From assembly GCA_902622745.1 (NCBI GenBank), contig CACNQW010000001.1, positions 34,886 through 98,885 of the forward strand: a DNA stretch of 64,000 nucleotides. Direction: 5' to 3'. Under the pieces are notes generated by a model. It made no database searches and was not told the origin of the DNA. It saw only the letters and a list, made by a program, of their open reading frames with translations. This document shows positions 19,769 through 30,510 of the stretch, piece by piece. Positions within the stretch are counted from its first letter, which is position 1; each line of letters opens with the position of its first letter. The position numbers and the translations under genes are program-made. Source of the stretch: an uncultured SAR116 cluster alpha proteobacterium. Lineage in GTDB: Bacteria; Pseudomonadota; Alphaproteobacteria; Puniceispirillales; Marisalimonadaceae.

Positions 19769-21310
19769 TTATGTATTTTGTGATTTAATCAACACTTTGT
19801 AATTACCATCATTTGAAAATAGTTCAAAATTATTTTTTAAATATGAATCATATAATAAATTAAATTCAATGACGTCACCATTTATTGCATGATTTTTTGA
19901 ATAATTAAGAATTATTATATCTACATTTTTGAACACATTTTCTGGCTTAAATTTTTTTGAAATCTTAGAAGATAATGTATTAAATGTTTGGTTTTTATGC
20001 CAATATAGATTTGGTTGTCTAGGAGACTGTAATCCTAATGAAAATGAAATATCGTCATTATCACCAACTACTAAAATTTTTTTATCAATTTTAATTATTT
20101 TTTTTACCTTATCAGGTAGTTTTAAATATAAATCACTTTCGTACTTTTTTAAGAAATCAAAATTACTTATTTTTTTCATAACAACTAATGATTGTTGAAA
20201 AAAATTATAAGAATATAGATGAGCGTGTAACGAAAGATGGTAAAGTACAATACAAAATAAAAATAATCTTGGTAGTGAACTTTTTGAAACTTTATCGTTA
20301 TTTAATGGAGAAAAATTTTTATAATTCAAGTTAAAATATTCAAATCCTATCAAATATAACGATAGTATAATTATCATTATATTTTCATAAGCTTGGTTAG
20401 TTGTGATGTTAATAAATACATCTAAACCTAAACAATACAAACCTATCATTATTGTTTTGATTTTATTTTTCAAATCTTTTTCATCTTTTAAAATACAAAA
20501 CATTATAATTAACCATGATGTTATGTGAAACGGATTAATATACATCCAAGGTAAAGAAAATCTATAATAGAGAGTGTTGTTAACTGACATTTGGTGTAGA
20601 TACTTTAAATCTCTATAAAATGATGGGAAGTCCCAATTAATTACACCACCTAAAATAACTATAAATAAGACAATGTTTAGCAAAAATATTAACAAATATA
20701 GTTTTCTTACATTAAAGATGATAAATAATGGTAAAAATAAAATTACGGCAACAAAATATGTAATTTTAATATATAAAAGTGAAGCAGTTAATATAGAACA
20801 TAAGATTATTGGTTCAGTTTTTAAATGTTTTTTGAAAATGTAAGGAATTAAAGTGATAATTACTGCTATCAATATTCCGTAACCTAGCCTGTTATAAAGT
20901 CCAACATGGGACCAAGTAAAGCCGTATGAAAGAGACTTTGGGAAAATAAGCGTTATAAATACTATCCCAAATATTATGAAATAGTTTTTATAAGAAAGAC
21001 TTATTGCTCTGAAGATTATTAGTGATAATATTGTAACAAGGAAAATTAATCCTATGTTAAATCCCATAAGAGTTTGTGGGAATAATTTTAATCCAATTGA
21101 TGTAAAAAAAAAAATCAGTTGTCCAAAAGGGGTAAAAAAATCACTGTGTGGATTTTCTCCCATAGAAACTCTGTAAGCACCATCAATAAGAAATTTAGTG
21201 TCCCAATTAGTAGCAATAAGACTGTAAAAAAAAGGGAGAACTCCTAGAGTAAAAAAAAGCAAAAAGAAGATAAATTTTAATTGTGAATTATTGAAATTTA
21301 TTTTATTCAT
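19769..21310 (-). CDS. Polytopic membrane protein, possibly glycosyltransferase-like (GT-C fold)
   Basis: 513 aa with many hydrophobic segments; 'NWDTKFLIDGAYRVSMGENPHSDFFTPFGQ' acceptor-loop-like N-terminus. Confidence 0.6.
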   Translation of the reverse strand: MNKINFNNSQLKFIFFLLFFTLGVLPFFYSLIATNWDTKFLIDGAYRVSMGENPHSDFFTPFGQLIFFFTSIGLKLFPQTLMGFNIGLIFLVTILSLIIFRAISLSYKNYFIIFGIVFITLIFPKSLSYGFTWSHVGLYNRLGYGILIAVIITLIPYIFKKHLKTEPIILCSILTASLLYIKITYFVAVILFLPLFIIFNVRKLYLLIFLLNIVLFIVILGGVINWDFPSFYRDLKYLHQMSVNNTLYYRFSLPWMYINPFHITSWLIIMFCILKDEKDLKNKIKTIMIGLYCLGLDVFINITTNQAYENIMIIILSLYLIGFEYFNLNYKNFSPLNNDKVSKSSLPRLFLFCIVLYHLSLHAHLYSYNFFQQSLVVMKKISNFDFLKKYESDLYLKLPDKVKKIIKIDKKILVVGDNDDISFSLGLQSPRQPNLYWHKNQTFNTLSSKISKKFKPENVFKNVDIIILNYSKNHAINGDVIEFNLLYDSYLKNNFELFSNDGNYKVLIKSQNT

Positions 21311-21469
21311 AATCTGTTCAAATAGCTATAAGTTGAACTGTAATTTAATATTTAAATTAGTTTATTTTCAATAAAAAATAAAATATTACTCAAACGTCAA
21401 TATACATATTAATAAAAAGACTTTAATTTTTTAATATATTTTTTTGAATAATTTTTATTTTCATTTTTA

Positions 21470-21860
21470 GTGAGGGCGTTAATCGATAATTTTCAATTAA
21501 AAAAGGTATCTGAATTAAAAAAAGTTTTCTTGTTCTTTTTGTTAAACTAAACTTTAAATTTATCTTATCTAAAATCCTTTGTGTTAATTTTTTAGTATGA
21601 ATTGTCTTTTCCGGAACTTATATTTAAGCAACTAAATATGACTTTCTTTGTCCGTAGGTCATGACTTGTTCTATTTCATCAAAGGATAAAAAAATGTAAT
21701 AAGAATTCTTATTTATTGTTTCCACTTTTTGAGTTAACAATCATGTCATTTTTTGCTTAAAATTATTTAAATAATAATCTTTATCAACAAACCTAGATCA
21801 TCCGTTTATAACCATCTATCAATTATGGCTTTAGATGATGTATATTTATCTTAGGCATGG
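21470..21860 (-). pseudogene. Degraded 3' fragment of an AMP-dependent acyl-CoA synthetase gene (paralog of 24230-25930)
   Basis: Nucleotide similarity by eye to ~24240-24670: 'gcaactaaatatgactttctttgtccgtaggtcatgacttgttctatttcatcaaaggataaaaaaa' vs 'gcaaccaaatagggtttttcatgtccataaatcataatttgatctatttcatcataggataaaaaaa', and 'gagttaacaatcatgtcatttttt' vs 'gaattaacaatcatttcatttttt'; no intact frame. Confidence 0.82.
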
Positions 21861-22034
21861 GTTTTATGTTAAAAAAATAAAAAGTTCAACAAATCTTATT
21901 AATATTATTCCTTAATATAATTCGAAGTATTCTATTCTTCTATTAATGAACAAACGTTCATGTTAAACTTTGAAAATAAATAAGAGATTGTAAGTTAAAA
22001 TGGTCTAATTGATAAGTTTTAATTAAGTTAATAA

Positions 22035-23855
22035 ATGAAATCACATGATAAAAATAAATTAATAATAACCACATCAATATTTTTAATTTTACTAATATTA
22101 ATTCTTTTAGGGTTAAAAATAAGAACTGATTTAATAGTAACTCACTTTACACACATCGATGATATCGGTGTTGCTCATACTATTTTAGAAAAAAAAAAGT
22201 ATTTATTAAAATTTGATTATAAATATGATTTATTTTTAAAAAAATTATCTACGCAAGAACCAAACTTATTTAATAAAATATTTTTCTACTTAAATAAGAA
22301 TGATTTTTTAAAACCATTAATTTATGCAATATTTTGGATTAAGAATTATTTGTTCGCAGTGCCACTGGCTTGGACATATTCTCCTGGCCAATTTATTTTT
22401 ACTAGTTTTTTGTTAGATATTGATCAAAGTTATGAAAACAAAAAATTAATGGGTAGGTTACCATCATTTTTGTTTAATTTTTTTACTATAATTCTTATTA
22501 TTCTACTTTGTTTCAAATTATATACTAAAAATAATAGGTATTTATCTTCTATCATTGGCATTACTCTTTTTTCATTTTCTTGGCAAAATATTATTTATTC
22601 ATCTCACATGTCCAATTATGGTCTAACAAGTTTTGGAGTTTTGTTAATGAATTTGTTTCTCATCAAATTAATTACTACTAAAAATCTATCCAATTCAAAC
22701 AGTTTTAAAATGGGACTTTTTTTTGGAATATTAAATTTATTTCATTACCAATTTTTAATATTCATTTTACCATTTATTTTTACGATTTTTTATTATTATT
22801 TTTTTAAAAAAAAATATCCCCTTAAAAAAATATTAGTTTTATTCTTATTTGGTAGTATTGGTTTTCTTATAATATTTTTAACTTTAATTTTCCCTTTTTT
22901 AAAAAGTTCTCTTGGAAATTCTATAAGTTGGAATGCCGGTGTAAATAATGAATATCTTTTAAATATTAATACAAATAAAAATATCATATTTTTGATTATT
23001 GAATATTTAACCTTCTTTATTTTAAATGTACCCGAAGTAATTATTTCAAATTTATCAAACACTTCAAATGAAAGTAATTGGTTAAATTTTACTGGAATGT
23101 TATTGACTGTAATGTTTATTTTTGGTTTTATACGCTCTTTTTATTGCGAAAATGAAATAAGAAAAACAATTTTTATATTTTTATATAGTCTATTTATTGT
23201 TTATTTTTTATTAATAAATCTTAAACTTATGACATTAAGCCCTACAAGGCACAGTATGATATTAACTTTACCAATTATAATATTTGTACTTGAGGGATTT
23301 ATTTATGTAGATAAACATCTTTTAATAACAATATTCAAAAAGTTTTATAATTTCTTAATACTACCAAGCATTTTCTTAATCTTATGGGTTTTTATTTTTT
23401 ATAATTCAAAAGATAATATTATTAAAAAAAGAACAGACCTATATTCAGAAAGTAAAATTTTTAGTAAAATTAAAAAAGATAATATTGACGTGATAATTAA
23501 TTTTGATTTGTCAAAACAACTTAATTTAATGCCGTCCATAAATACAGTATATCCAATTTTATTTTTTAATATTGTTGATAATAAATTTATAAAAGAAGGC
23601 GCAAATGATAAAAATCTTTTTAAAAGATCAAAATATAATATTTTATTTCAAAGTAATCATAATTGTATAAATATGAAGTTAAATAATATTATCATTACGA
23701 ATTTCTTAAAAGAATATAATAAAAATTCTCATTACAATGCCAAAATTATTAAAAACGAATGTAAAATTTTAGAAACAGAAATTGATTGGTCAAATAAAAC
23801 TAGAAATGGCTCTAATGGGTATAGTTATACAATATATAAAGTGACCAAGAATTAA
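22035..23855 (+). CDS. Large polytopic membrane protein, possibly glycosyltransferase-like
   Basis: 606 aa, many hydrophobic segments, soluble C-terminal tail. Confidence 0.6.
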   Translation: MKSHDKNKLIITTSIFLILLILILLGLKIRTDLIVTHFTHIDDIGVAHTILEKKKYLLKFDYKYDLFLKKLSTQEPNLFNKIFFYLNKNDFLKPLIYAIFWIKNYLFAVPLAWTYSPGQFIFTSFLLDIDQSYENKKLMGRLPSFLFNFFTIILIILLCFKLYTKNNRYLSSIIGITLFSFSWQNIIYSSHMSNYGLTSFGVLLMNLFLIKLITTKNLSNSNSFKMGLFFGILNLFHYQFLIFILPFIFTIFYYYFFKKKYPLKKILVLFLFGSIGFLIIFLTLIFPFLKSSLGNSISWNAGVNNEYLLNINTNKNIIFLIIEYLTFFILNVPEVIISNLSNTSNESNWLNFTGMLLTVMFIFGFIRSFYCENEIRKTIFIFLYSLFIVYFLLINLKLMTLSPTRHSMILTLPIIIFVLEGFIYVDKHLLITIFKKFYNFLILPSIFLILWVFIFYNSKDNIIKKRTDLYSESKIFSKIKKDNIDVIINFDLSKQLNLMPSINTVYPILFFNIVDNKFIKEGANDKNLFKRSKYNILFQSNHNCINMKLNNIIITNFLKEYNKNSHYNAKIIKNECKILETEIDWSNKTRNGSNGYSYTIYKVTKN

Positions 23856-23885
23856 ATTTAATCTAAATTATATTAAAATATTTAT

Positions 23886-24078
23886 AACAATTGCAACTTT
23901 ACCGTTTAATCTAAAATCATTCATATATAAGTATCTTCAAATCTTATTAAACAACTTTTCATTTACTTGATATATAATTGGTTTATAAAATATTTATAAG
24001 TGGTGGCGTAGCTCATCTGGATAGAGCATCAGATTCCTAATCTGGGGGTAACAGGTTCGAGTCCTGTCGTCATCACCA
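23886..24078 (+). repeat. Right copy of ~195 bp direct repeat, including a truncated SDR 5' end and intact tRNA-Arg
   Basis: Minus-strand reading of the proximal part gives MNDFRLNGKVAIV, versus MNDLGLKGKVAIV of the intact SDR at 18422-19339. Confidence 0.85.
24002..24078 (+). tRNA. tRNA-Arg (anticodon CCT)
   Basis: GGTGGCG acceptor, GCTCATCTGGATAGAGC D-arm, TCAGA-TTCCTAA-TCTGG anticodon arm, ACAGGTTCGAGTCCTGT T-arm, encoded CCA. Confidence 0.93.
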
Positions 24079-24229
24079 CACTTTAAATCTTTATTTATTA
24101 TGTTTATTTAACGAATTCTAAAGAGTGTCTTTAAATTTTCTCTTATGATTGGATATCCTCCTAGTTTTATATACCATTTAAGTAAGTAAAAAGGTATTAG
24201 TTTTGGGTACTGTCGTCCTTTCAACTTTA

Positions 24230-25930
24230 TTAATAAAGTGATTGAAGTTCTTTATGATAATTTTCTTCTATAATTCTTCTTTTGATTTTTAAAGTTGGAG
24301 TTAATTCTGATGTTTCAATGGAAAATGGATTTTTGATCAAATAAAACTTTCTAATTTTTTTTGATAAACTTAAATTTTGATTAACCTCATCAAAAATTTT
24401 CATTATTAATTTCTTATTTTCTTTAATCTCCTCAGAGGGATAAACTAAAGCAACCAAATAGGGTTTTTCATGTCCATAAATCATAATTTGATCTATTTCA
24501 TCATAGGATAAAAAAAGTTCTTCAAGGGGTGCAGGTGCAATATTTTCACCTCCAGAATTAACAATCATTTCATTTTTTCTACCTAATATTTTTAAATAGT
24601 TTTCATCGTCAAATAATCCTAAATCACCTGTATGTAGCCATCCATTTATAATTGTTTTATCTGTAGACTTTTTATCTTTCCAATAACCTTGCATTAGAGA
24701 TTTTCCTCTAACTAAAATTTCTTTATCTTTAGATAGTTTGATTTCTGTCAAATGTATAGCTTTACCAACTTTATCGAACTTAATATTGTTAAATGGGGTT
24801 ATAGAAATAATTGGTGAATATTCAGTTTGTCCATAACCCTGTAAAATTTTAATACCCATTGAAAAGAAGAAATTTGCTGCATTTTGTTTCAAAGCTGCTC
24901 CGCCAGACACAAAAGCCATTAGGTTTTTTCCGAAAATTTTTTTGATTTTCTTTCTAATTGTTAATTCAATAACAAAATCTAAAAATTTGTCTTTTACATT
25001 TAGATTTTCATTTTTGTATTTTTTATTTCCTAATATTAAGTTTTTTTCAAACAGGTATTTGATTATTTTATTTTTTGATTTAATTGAGTTTGTGATTTTT
25101 TTTAATAACACATCATATAGTCTTGGAACTGCTACCATAAGAGTGGGATTAACAAATTGTAGATCATTTAATAATTGGTCTCTATTATTTGAAAAGTAAA
25201 TTTCACCACCAATATAAACGGGAAGCAAAAAACCACCTGTTCTTTCATAAGCATGAGAAAGAGGTAAAATAGATAAAAATTTATGATTATCTATTTTAAT
25301 ATCATCTAAATATAATTTAGCACCTTCAATATTTGATTTTATAGAATTGTGGCTGAGCATAACACCTTTTGGATTAGCGCTTGTGCCTGATGTATAAATT
25401 ATACAAGCCGTGTCATTTTTACTTATTTTATAATCGATATTTGATTCTTGTGAATGTGCAACAATTTTTTTATTTAATATATCTTTGTTATATATAAAAA
25501 AATTTTTATTTTTAGTACTTTTAAAACTTTCTAACAAAATAAATTTTTTTGTAAAAATAAGTTTCTCTTTTATCTTTTTTATTTTTAGATAAGCTTCTTC
25601 ATCTAATAAAGCTAGTTTGCTTTCTGAGTGATTAAGTAAATAAAGTAATTCATTTTCATTGCTGGTTGTATATGCAGGAACAGTTATCGCTCCTATTTTC
25701 ATAATTGCTAAATCAGAAATACACCAAAAGGGCGAGTTCTTTGATATTATACTAACTCTATCACCTTTACTAATTTCAATTTTTTTTAAGAATTCTGATA
25801 AAATATTTATTTGTCGGCCAGCCTCATTCCAACTGATAGAAACCCAATTGCCATTTTCTTTATGCCAAAATAAAGATTTGTCTCTCAGTTTATTTTTTTG
25901 ACTTTCAAAAATTTCATTTAAATTATTCAT
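24230..25930 (-). CDS. AMP-dependent long-chain acyl-CoA synthetase family
   Basis: 566 aa; IIYTSGTSANPKGVMLSH, YGQTEYSPI, WLHTGDLG, GRKNEMIVNSGGENIAP. Confidence 0.92.
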   Translation of the reverse strand: MNNLNEIFESQKNKLRDKSLFWHKENGNWVSISWNEAGRQINILSEFLKKIEISKGDRVSIISKNSPFWCISDLAIMKIGAITVPAYTTSNENELLYLLNHSESKLALLDEEAYLKIKKIKEKLIFTKKFILLESFKSTKNKNFFIYNKDILNKKIVAHSQESNIDYKISKNDTACIIYTSGTSANPKGVMLSHNSIKSNIEGAKLYLDDIKIDNHKFLSILPLSHAYERTGGFLLPVYIGGEIYFSNNRDQLLNDLQFVNPTLMVAVPRLYDVLLKKITNSIKSKNKIIKYLFEKNLILGNKKYKNENLNVKDKFLDFVIELTIRKKIKKIFGKNLMAFVSGGAALKQNAANFFFSMGIKILQGYGQTEYSPIISITPFNNIKFDKVGKAIHLTEIKLSKDKEILVRGKSLMQGYWKDKKSTDKTIINGWLHTGDLGLFDDENYLKILGRKNEMIVNSGGENIAPAPLEELFLSYDEIDQIMIYGHEKPYLVALVYPSEEIKENKKLIMKIFDEVNQNLSLSKKIRKFYLIKNPFSIETSELTPTLKIKRRIIEENYHKELQSLY

Positions 25931-26013
25931 AAATTTTTAATTTCTAATGTAATTTAAAAAATAGATACTATTTAAATAGTATACTAATTTAATAAAGAGA
26001 ATAAATTATAATC

Positions 26014-27777
26014 ATGAAAAAAAATAAACTGCCTAAATGGAATTTGGATGAAATTTATGTAGGTCATAATGATCCTAAAATTGATAAAGATTTAAAGAAA
26101 CTTTCAAAGTTGACAAATCAATTTATTAATAAATGGAAAGGGAAAATTAAAAACTTATCAGGAAAAGAAATATCAAATTGTTTAAAAGAGTATGAAAAAA
26201 TTTATGAAATAATGGGATTGTTAAGTACGCATAGCAGTCTTTCATTTGCAAGTAATATGGAAGATGTTGAAGTATCTAGATATAACGCAAAGATCTCTGA
26301 CAATTTATCGTTGTTGTTTTCAAAACTAATTTTTTTATCTTTAGAAATTTCTTCGGTGAATAATAAGGTATTTAAGACTTGGGAAAATGATAAAGTTTCA
26401 AAGAGATGGATTCCCTTAATAAAGAACCTAAGAAAAAGAAAAAAATATCAATTATCTCCTCTTGTCGAAGAAATTTTAGTTGAAAAATCTCCAACTGGTA
26501 GATCATCATGGGTCAGACTATTTGATGAAACTTCAGCAGCTTTAAGATTTCCATATGGAAAACAAACCCTAACTGAAGCTGAGATTTTAAATAAATTATC
26601 TGATAGCAACCCAGAAAGCAGAAAAATTGCAGGTAAATCTTTATCAAAAATCTTAAAAGAGAATTCAAGGTTATTTGGAATGATTTTAAATGTAATTTCA
26701 AGAGATAAATATGTCGAAGATAGTAAAAGAGGTTTTGAGTCTATTTTAGAATCAAGAAATTTAGATAATGATATAGAAAATAAAGTTGTTGATTCACTTG
26801 TGTCAACCGTATCTAAAAAGATGCCAGATCTCACACATAAATATTATAAATGGAAAGCTAAAGTATTTAAGAAAAAAAAATTAGATTGGTGGGATAGAAA
26901 TGCACCACTAAATCACAATGAAAATACGCTTATTAAATGGGATGATGCAAAAGATATAGTTTTAGAGGCATTTAATGATTTTAATCCGAAGATCTCGAAA
27001 ATAGCCAAACAATTTTTTGATAATAATTGGATTGATGCTGAACCAAGAAAAGGTAAAGCTTCTGGCGCTTTTGCTCATCCATCAGTTCCAAGTCATCATC
27101 CTTATATTTTAATGAATTATCAAGGCAAGGTAAGAGATGTCATGACACTAGCTCATGAACTAGGTCATGGTGTTCATCAAGTTTTGGCAGGGAAACAAGG
27201 ATATCTTCTTTCAGATACACCGTTAACACTTGCTGAGACTGCATCTGTATTTGGAGAAATGTTAGTATTTAGAAAACTTCTTAATAAGGCTGAAAAAAGT
27301 CAAAAGAAAATAATGTTAGCAAATAAAATTGAAGACATGTTAAATACAGTTGCAAGGCAGATAGGATTTCATCAATTTGAAAATGAATTTCATAAAGCGC
27401 GTGTAGCTTCAGAATTAACAGTTGACGAAATCTGTGATATATGGATGAAAACTCAGCAACATGCAGTTGGACCTTATATAAAATTAGATAATGATTATAG
27501 ATCTTTATGGGCTTATATTCCTCATTTTGTTCATACGCCATTTTACGTTTATGCGTATGCTTTTGGTGATTGTTTAGTAAATGCTCTTTGGAATGAATAT
27601 CAAAATAGTGATAAAAGTAAATTTGCAAATCAATATATTGATTTATTAGAAGCAGGTGGGACTAAAAGACATGATGAATTATTAAAGCCATTTTCATTAA
27701 GTGCTTATGACAATAATTTTTGGGCTAAAGGTGTCAATTCAATTACAAATATGATTGATGAATTAGAAACTTTATAA
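26014..27777 (+). CDS. pepF: M3 family oligoendopeptidase F-like metallopeptidase
   Basis: 587 aa; TLAHELGHGVHQVL (HExxH) plus TLAETASVFGE. Confidence 0.92.
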   Translation: MKKNKLPKWNLDEIYVGHNDPKIDKDLKKLSKLTNQFINKWKGKIKNLSGKEISNCLKEYEKIYEIMGLLSTHSSLSFASNMEDVEVSRYNAKISDNLSLLFSKLIFLSLEISSVNNKVFKTWENDKVSKRWIPLIKNLRKRKKYQLSPLVEEILVEKSPTGRSSWVRLFDETSAALRFPYGKQTLTEAEILNKLSDSNPESRKIAGKSLSKILKENSRLFGMILNVISRDKYVEDSKRGFESILESRNLDNDIENKVVDSLVSTVSKKMPDLTHKYYKWKAKVFKKKKLDWWDRNAPLNHNENTLIKWDDAKDIVLEAFNDFNPKISKIAKQFFDNNWIDAEPRKGKASGAFAHPSVPSHHPYILMNYQGKVRDVMTLAHELGHGVHQVLAGKQGYLLSDTPLTLAETASVFGEMLVFRKLLNKAEKSQKKIMLANKIEDMLNTVARQIGFHQFENEFHKARVASELTVDEICDIWMKTQQHAVGPYIKLDNDYRSLWAYIPHFVHTPFYVYAYAFGDCLVNALWNEYQNSDKSKFANQYIDLLEAGGTKRHDELLKPFSLSAYDNNFWAKGVNSITNMIDELETL

Positions 27778-27780
27778 TTC

Positions 27781-29142
27781 ATGACTAATAATTTAAATGA
27801 TAAATTAGACGGCTCATCTACAACCGGAAGAATAAAAAGATACGCTAAGGTAACTTCAGCAGTTGGTGGACTTGCCGCTAAACTGGCTGGCGAAAAATAT
27901 TTGGGGCTTAAAATTGATAAAGAAAATCATGCAAAACAGTTAAGGGAAGCTCTTGGTGGGATTAAAGGGCCAATTATGAAAATAGCACAAATATTATCTA
28001 CAATTCCAGATGCTGTCCCTAAAGAATATGCAAATGAGTTAGCTCATCTTCAAGCTGATGCACCTTCAATGGGATGGTTATTTGTAAAAAGACGAATGAG
28101 AGCAGAGTTAGGTGAAAATTGGGTTTCACAATTTAAAAATTTTGATAAGCAAGCTTCCGCTGCTGCATCATTAGGACAAGTTCATTTTGCTGAAGATTTA
28201 AAAAATAATAAATTAGCATGTAAGCTTCAATACCCGGACATGAGTTCCGCAGTCCAAGCAGATCTCAACCAGCTCAAACTTATATTTTCTATTTATGAAA
28301 GGTATGATTCTGCAATTTCAACTAATGCAATACATCAAGAGTTATCAGAAAGATTAATGGAAGAATTAGATTATTCACATGAATTGAAAAACTTAAATTT
28401 GTATAGAGAAATGTTATCAAAGTTTGACGAAATAACTTTACCAAAGCCAATAAAAAATCTCTCCACTAATAAATTATTAACCATGACTAGGATTGAAGGT
28501 CAAAAAGTCATGGATTTTATATCAGAAACTAAAGATCAAGAACTTAAAAATAAACTTGCGCTAAATATGTTTAAGGCTTGGTATGTTCCTTTTTATGAAT
28601 ATGGAATTATTCATGGAGATCCTCACTTAGGAAATTATTCTATAAGAAATGATGCAGGTGTAAATTTATTAGATTTTGGATGTATTAGAATATTCAAGCC
28701 TGAATTTGTTACCGGAGTTATTGATCTGTATGAAGCTTTAAGAGATGATAACATAGAATTAGCAATATCAGCATATGAGAGATGGGGATTTGAAAACTTA
28801 AATAAAAATTTAATCGAAATATTAAATATTTGGGCTAAATTTATTTATCAACCTCTATTGGAAGATAGAATTAGACCTATATCAGAAATGCCAACTGGTC
28901 AATATGGAAGAAAAACAGCTGAAAAAGTTCATGAAGAGTTGAAAAAAATTGGAGGTGTAAAACCTCCTAGAGAATTTGTTTTAATGGATAGAGCAGCTAT
29001 TGGACTTGGTTCAGTTTTTATGCATTTAAAAGCTGAAATCAACTGGTATAGAGTTTTTCATGAATTAGTTGGTGATTTTAGTGAGAAAAATCTTAAAGAT
29101 AAACAAAATAAAGTATTGAAAAAAGTAGGATTATCTAATTAA
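27781..29142 (+). CDS. ABC1/AarF (UbiB) family atypical kinase
   Basis: KLGQ-like '[31 protein letters not shown]', '[14 protein letters not shown]', '[12 protein letters not shown]', 'LLDFGCIR'. Confidence 0.92.
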   Translation: MTNNLNDKLDGSSTTGRIKRYAKVTSAVGGLAAKLAGEKYLGLKIDKENHAKQLREALGGIKGPIMKIAQILSTIPDAVPKEYANELAHLQADAPSMGWLFVKRRMRAELGENWVSQFKNFDKQASAAASLGQVHFAEDLKNNKLACKLQYPDMSSAVQADLNQLKLIFSIYERYDSAISTNAIHQELSERLMEELDYSHELKNLNLYREMLSKFDEITLPKPIKNLSTNKLLTMTRIEGQKVMDFISETKDQELKNKLALNMFKAWYVPFYEYGIIHGDPHLGNYSIRNDAGVNLLDFGCIRIFKPEFVTGVIDLYEALRDDNIELAISAYERWGFENLNKNLIEILNIWAKFIYQPLLEDRIRPISEMPTGQYGRKTAEKVHEELKKIGGVKPPREFVLMDRAAIGLGSVFMHLKAEINWYRVFHELVGDFSEKNLKDKQNKVLKKVGLSN

Positions 29143-30508
29143 TTTTTTGTAAAATCTCATCTAAAGATTTTTTTGCATCTCCATATACCATTCTTGAGTT
29201 TTCTTTAAAGAACAATGGATTTTCAATACCTGAGTAACCTCTTCCTTGACCACGTTTAAATATAAAGACTTGACTTGATTTCCAAACTTCAAGGACAGGC
29301 ATTCCAGCAATTGGACTATTAGGATCATCTTGTGCAGATGGATTAACAATATCATTAGCACCTAATATTAAAACAGCATCAGTTGATGGAAAATCTTCAT
29401 TTATTTCGTCCATTTCAAGAACAATATCGTAAGGTACTTTAGCTTCTGCAAGTAATACATTCATATGTCCAGGAAGTCTCCCAGCTACAGGATGAATAGC
29501 AAACCTAACGTTTTTCTTTTTATTCCTTAATCTAGACGTTAACTCAGAGACTGCGCTTTGAGCTTGAGCCACAGCCATGCCGTAACCAGGTACTATAACG
29601 ATATTTTGAGCATCATTAAGTGTACCCGAAACTGTCTCAATATCTGCAGGGATCATTTCACCTTCAATTTCTTGAGATGAAGATACATTATCTCCCCAGC
29701 CACCTAAAATGACAGAAATAAAATTTCTGTTCATAGCTTTACACATTATGTATGAGAGTATGGCTCCTGAAGAACCAACTAGTGCACCAGTAACAATTAA
29801 CAAATCATTACCTAGTAAAAATCCAGTAGCAGCAGCGGCCCAACCAGAATATGAATTTAACATTGAAACTACTACAGGCATGTCAGCCCCACCAATAGCA
29901 AGAACAAGATGAGCTCCTATAATAAAAGCTATTATAGTCATTGCAATTAAAGTCCATAGACCATATTGATGTAAAAACATGTAACCTAAAACAAGACAAG
30001 CTAATGTCATTAATATATTTAGAACGTGTCTACCCGGTAGCACAAGTGCTTTACCGGTTATTAATTCTGAAAGTTTTCCATATGCAATGACTGAACCTGT
30101 GAAAGTTATTGCTCCTATAAATACGCCAAGAAATATTTCTATCTCGTGAATTATAATTTCAACATTGGATAAATTTTGAGGTGGTTCAATTGATGAGTTA
30201 ATCCCGATAAACACAGCTGCCAAACCTACAAATGAATGAAGCGCTGCAACAAGTTGTGGCATTCCTGTCATTTGAACTTTTAATGCTACAACTAATCCAA
30301 TTATTGATCCAACAACCAAAGCTGGTATTAATAATTTATCAAGTTTCATATCTGGGCCTAAAATGGTTCCAAAAATAGCTATGGTCATTCCAATGATGCC
30401 GTACCAAACAGCTTTTTTAGCCTTTTCTTGATCACTTAAGCCACCGAGTGATAATATAAATAAAACACTAGCTGCAATATACAATGCTGTTAATAATTCT
30501 TGTGTCAT
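29135..30508 (-). CDS. pntB: NAD(P) transhydrogenase beta subunit
   Basis: 457 aa; [61 protein letters not shown]. Confidence 0.96.
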   Translation of the reverse strand: MTQELLTALYIAASVLFILSLGGLSDQEKAKKAVWYGIIGMTIAIFGTILGPDMKLDKLLIPALVVGSIIGLVVALKVQMTGMPQLVAALHSFVGLAAVFIGINSSIEPPQNLSNVEIIIHEIEIFLGVFIGAITFTGSVIAYGKLSELITGKALVLPGRHVLNILMTLACLVLGYMFLHQYGLWTLIAMTIIAFIIGAHLVLAIGGADMPVVVSMLNSYSGWAAAATGFLLGNDLLIVTGALVGSSGAILSYIMCKAMNRNFISVILGGWGDNVSSSQEIEGEMIPADIETVSGTLNDAQNIVIVPGYGMAVAQAQSAVSELTSRLRNKKKNVRFAIHPVAGRLPGHMNVLLAEAKVPYDIVLEMDEINEDFPSTDAVLILGANDIVNPSAQDDPNSPIAGMPVLEVWKSSQVFIFKRGQGRGYSGIENPLFFKENSRMVYGDAKKSLDEILQKIN

Positions 30509-30510
30509 AA

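Noticed and set aside
21945-21962. ATGAAC-AAAC-GTTCAT inverted repeat as a terminator
   Set aside because: Short stem with no T-run; could be chance in AT-rich DNA or an operator for the downstream gene, not enough support.
26448-26834. 128-aa minus-strand ORF (and nested 26513..26701)
   Set aside because: Antisense to the oligoendopeptidase F gene.
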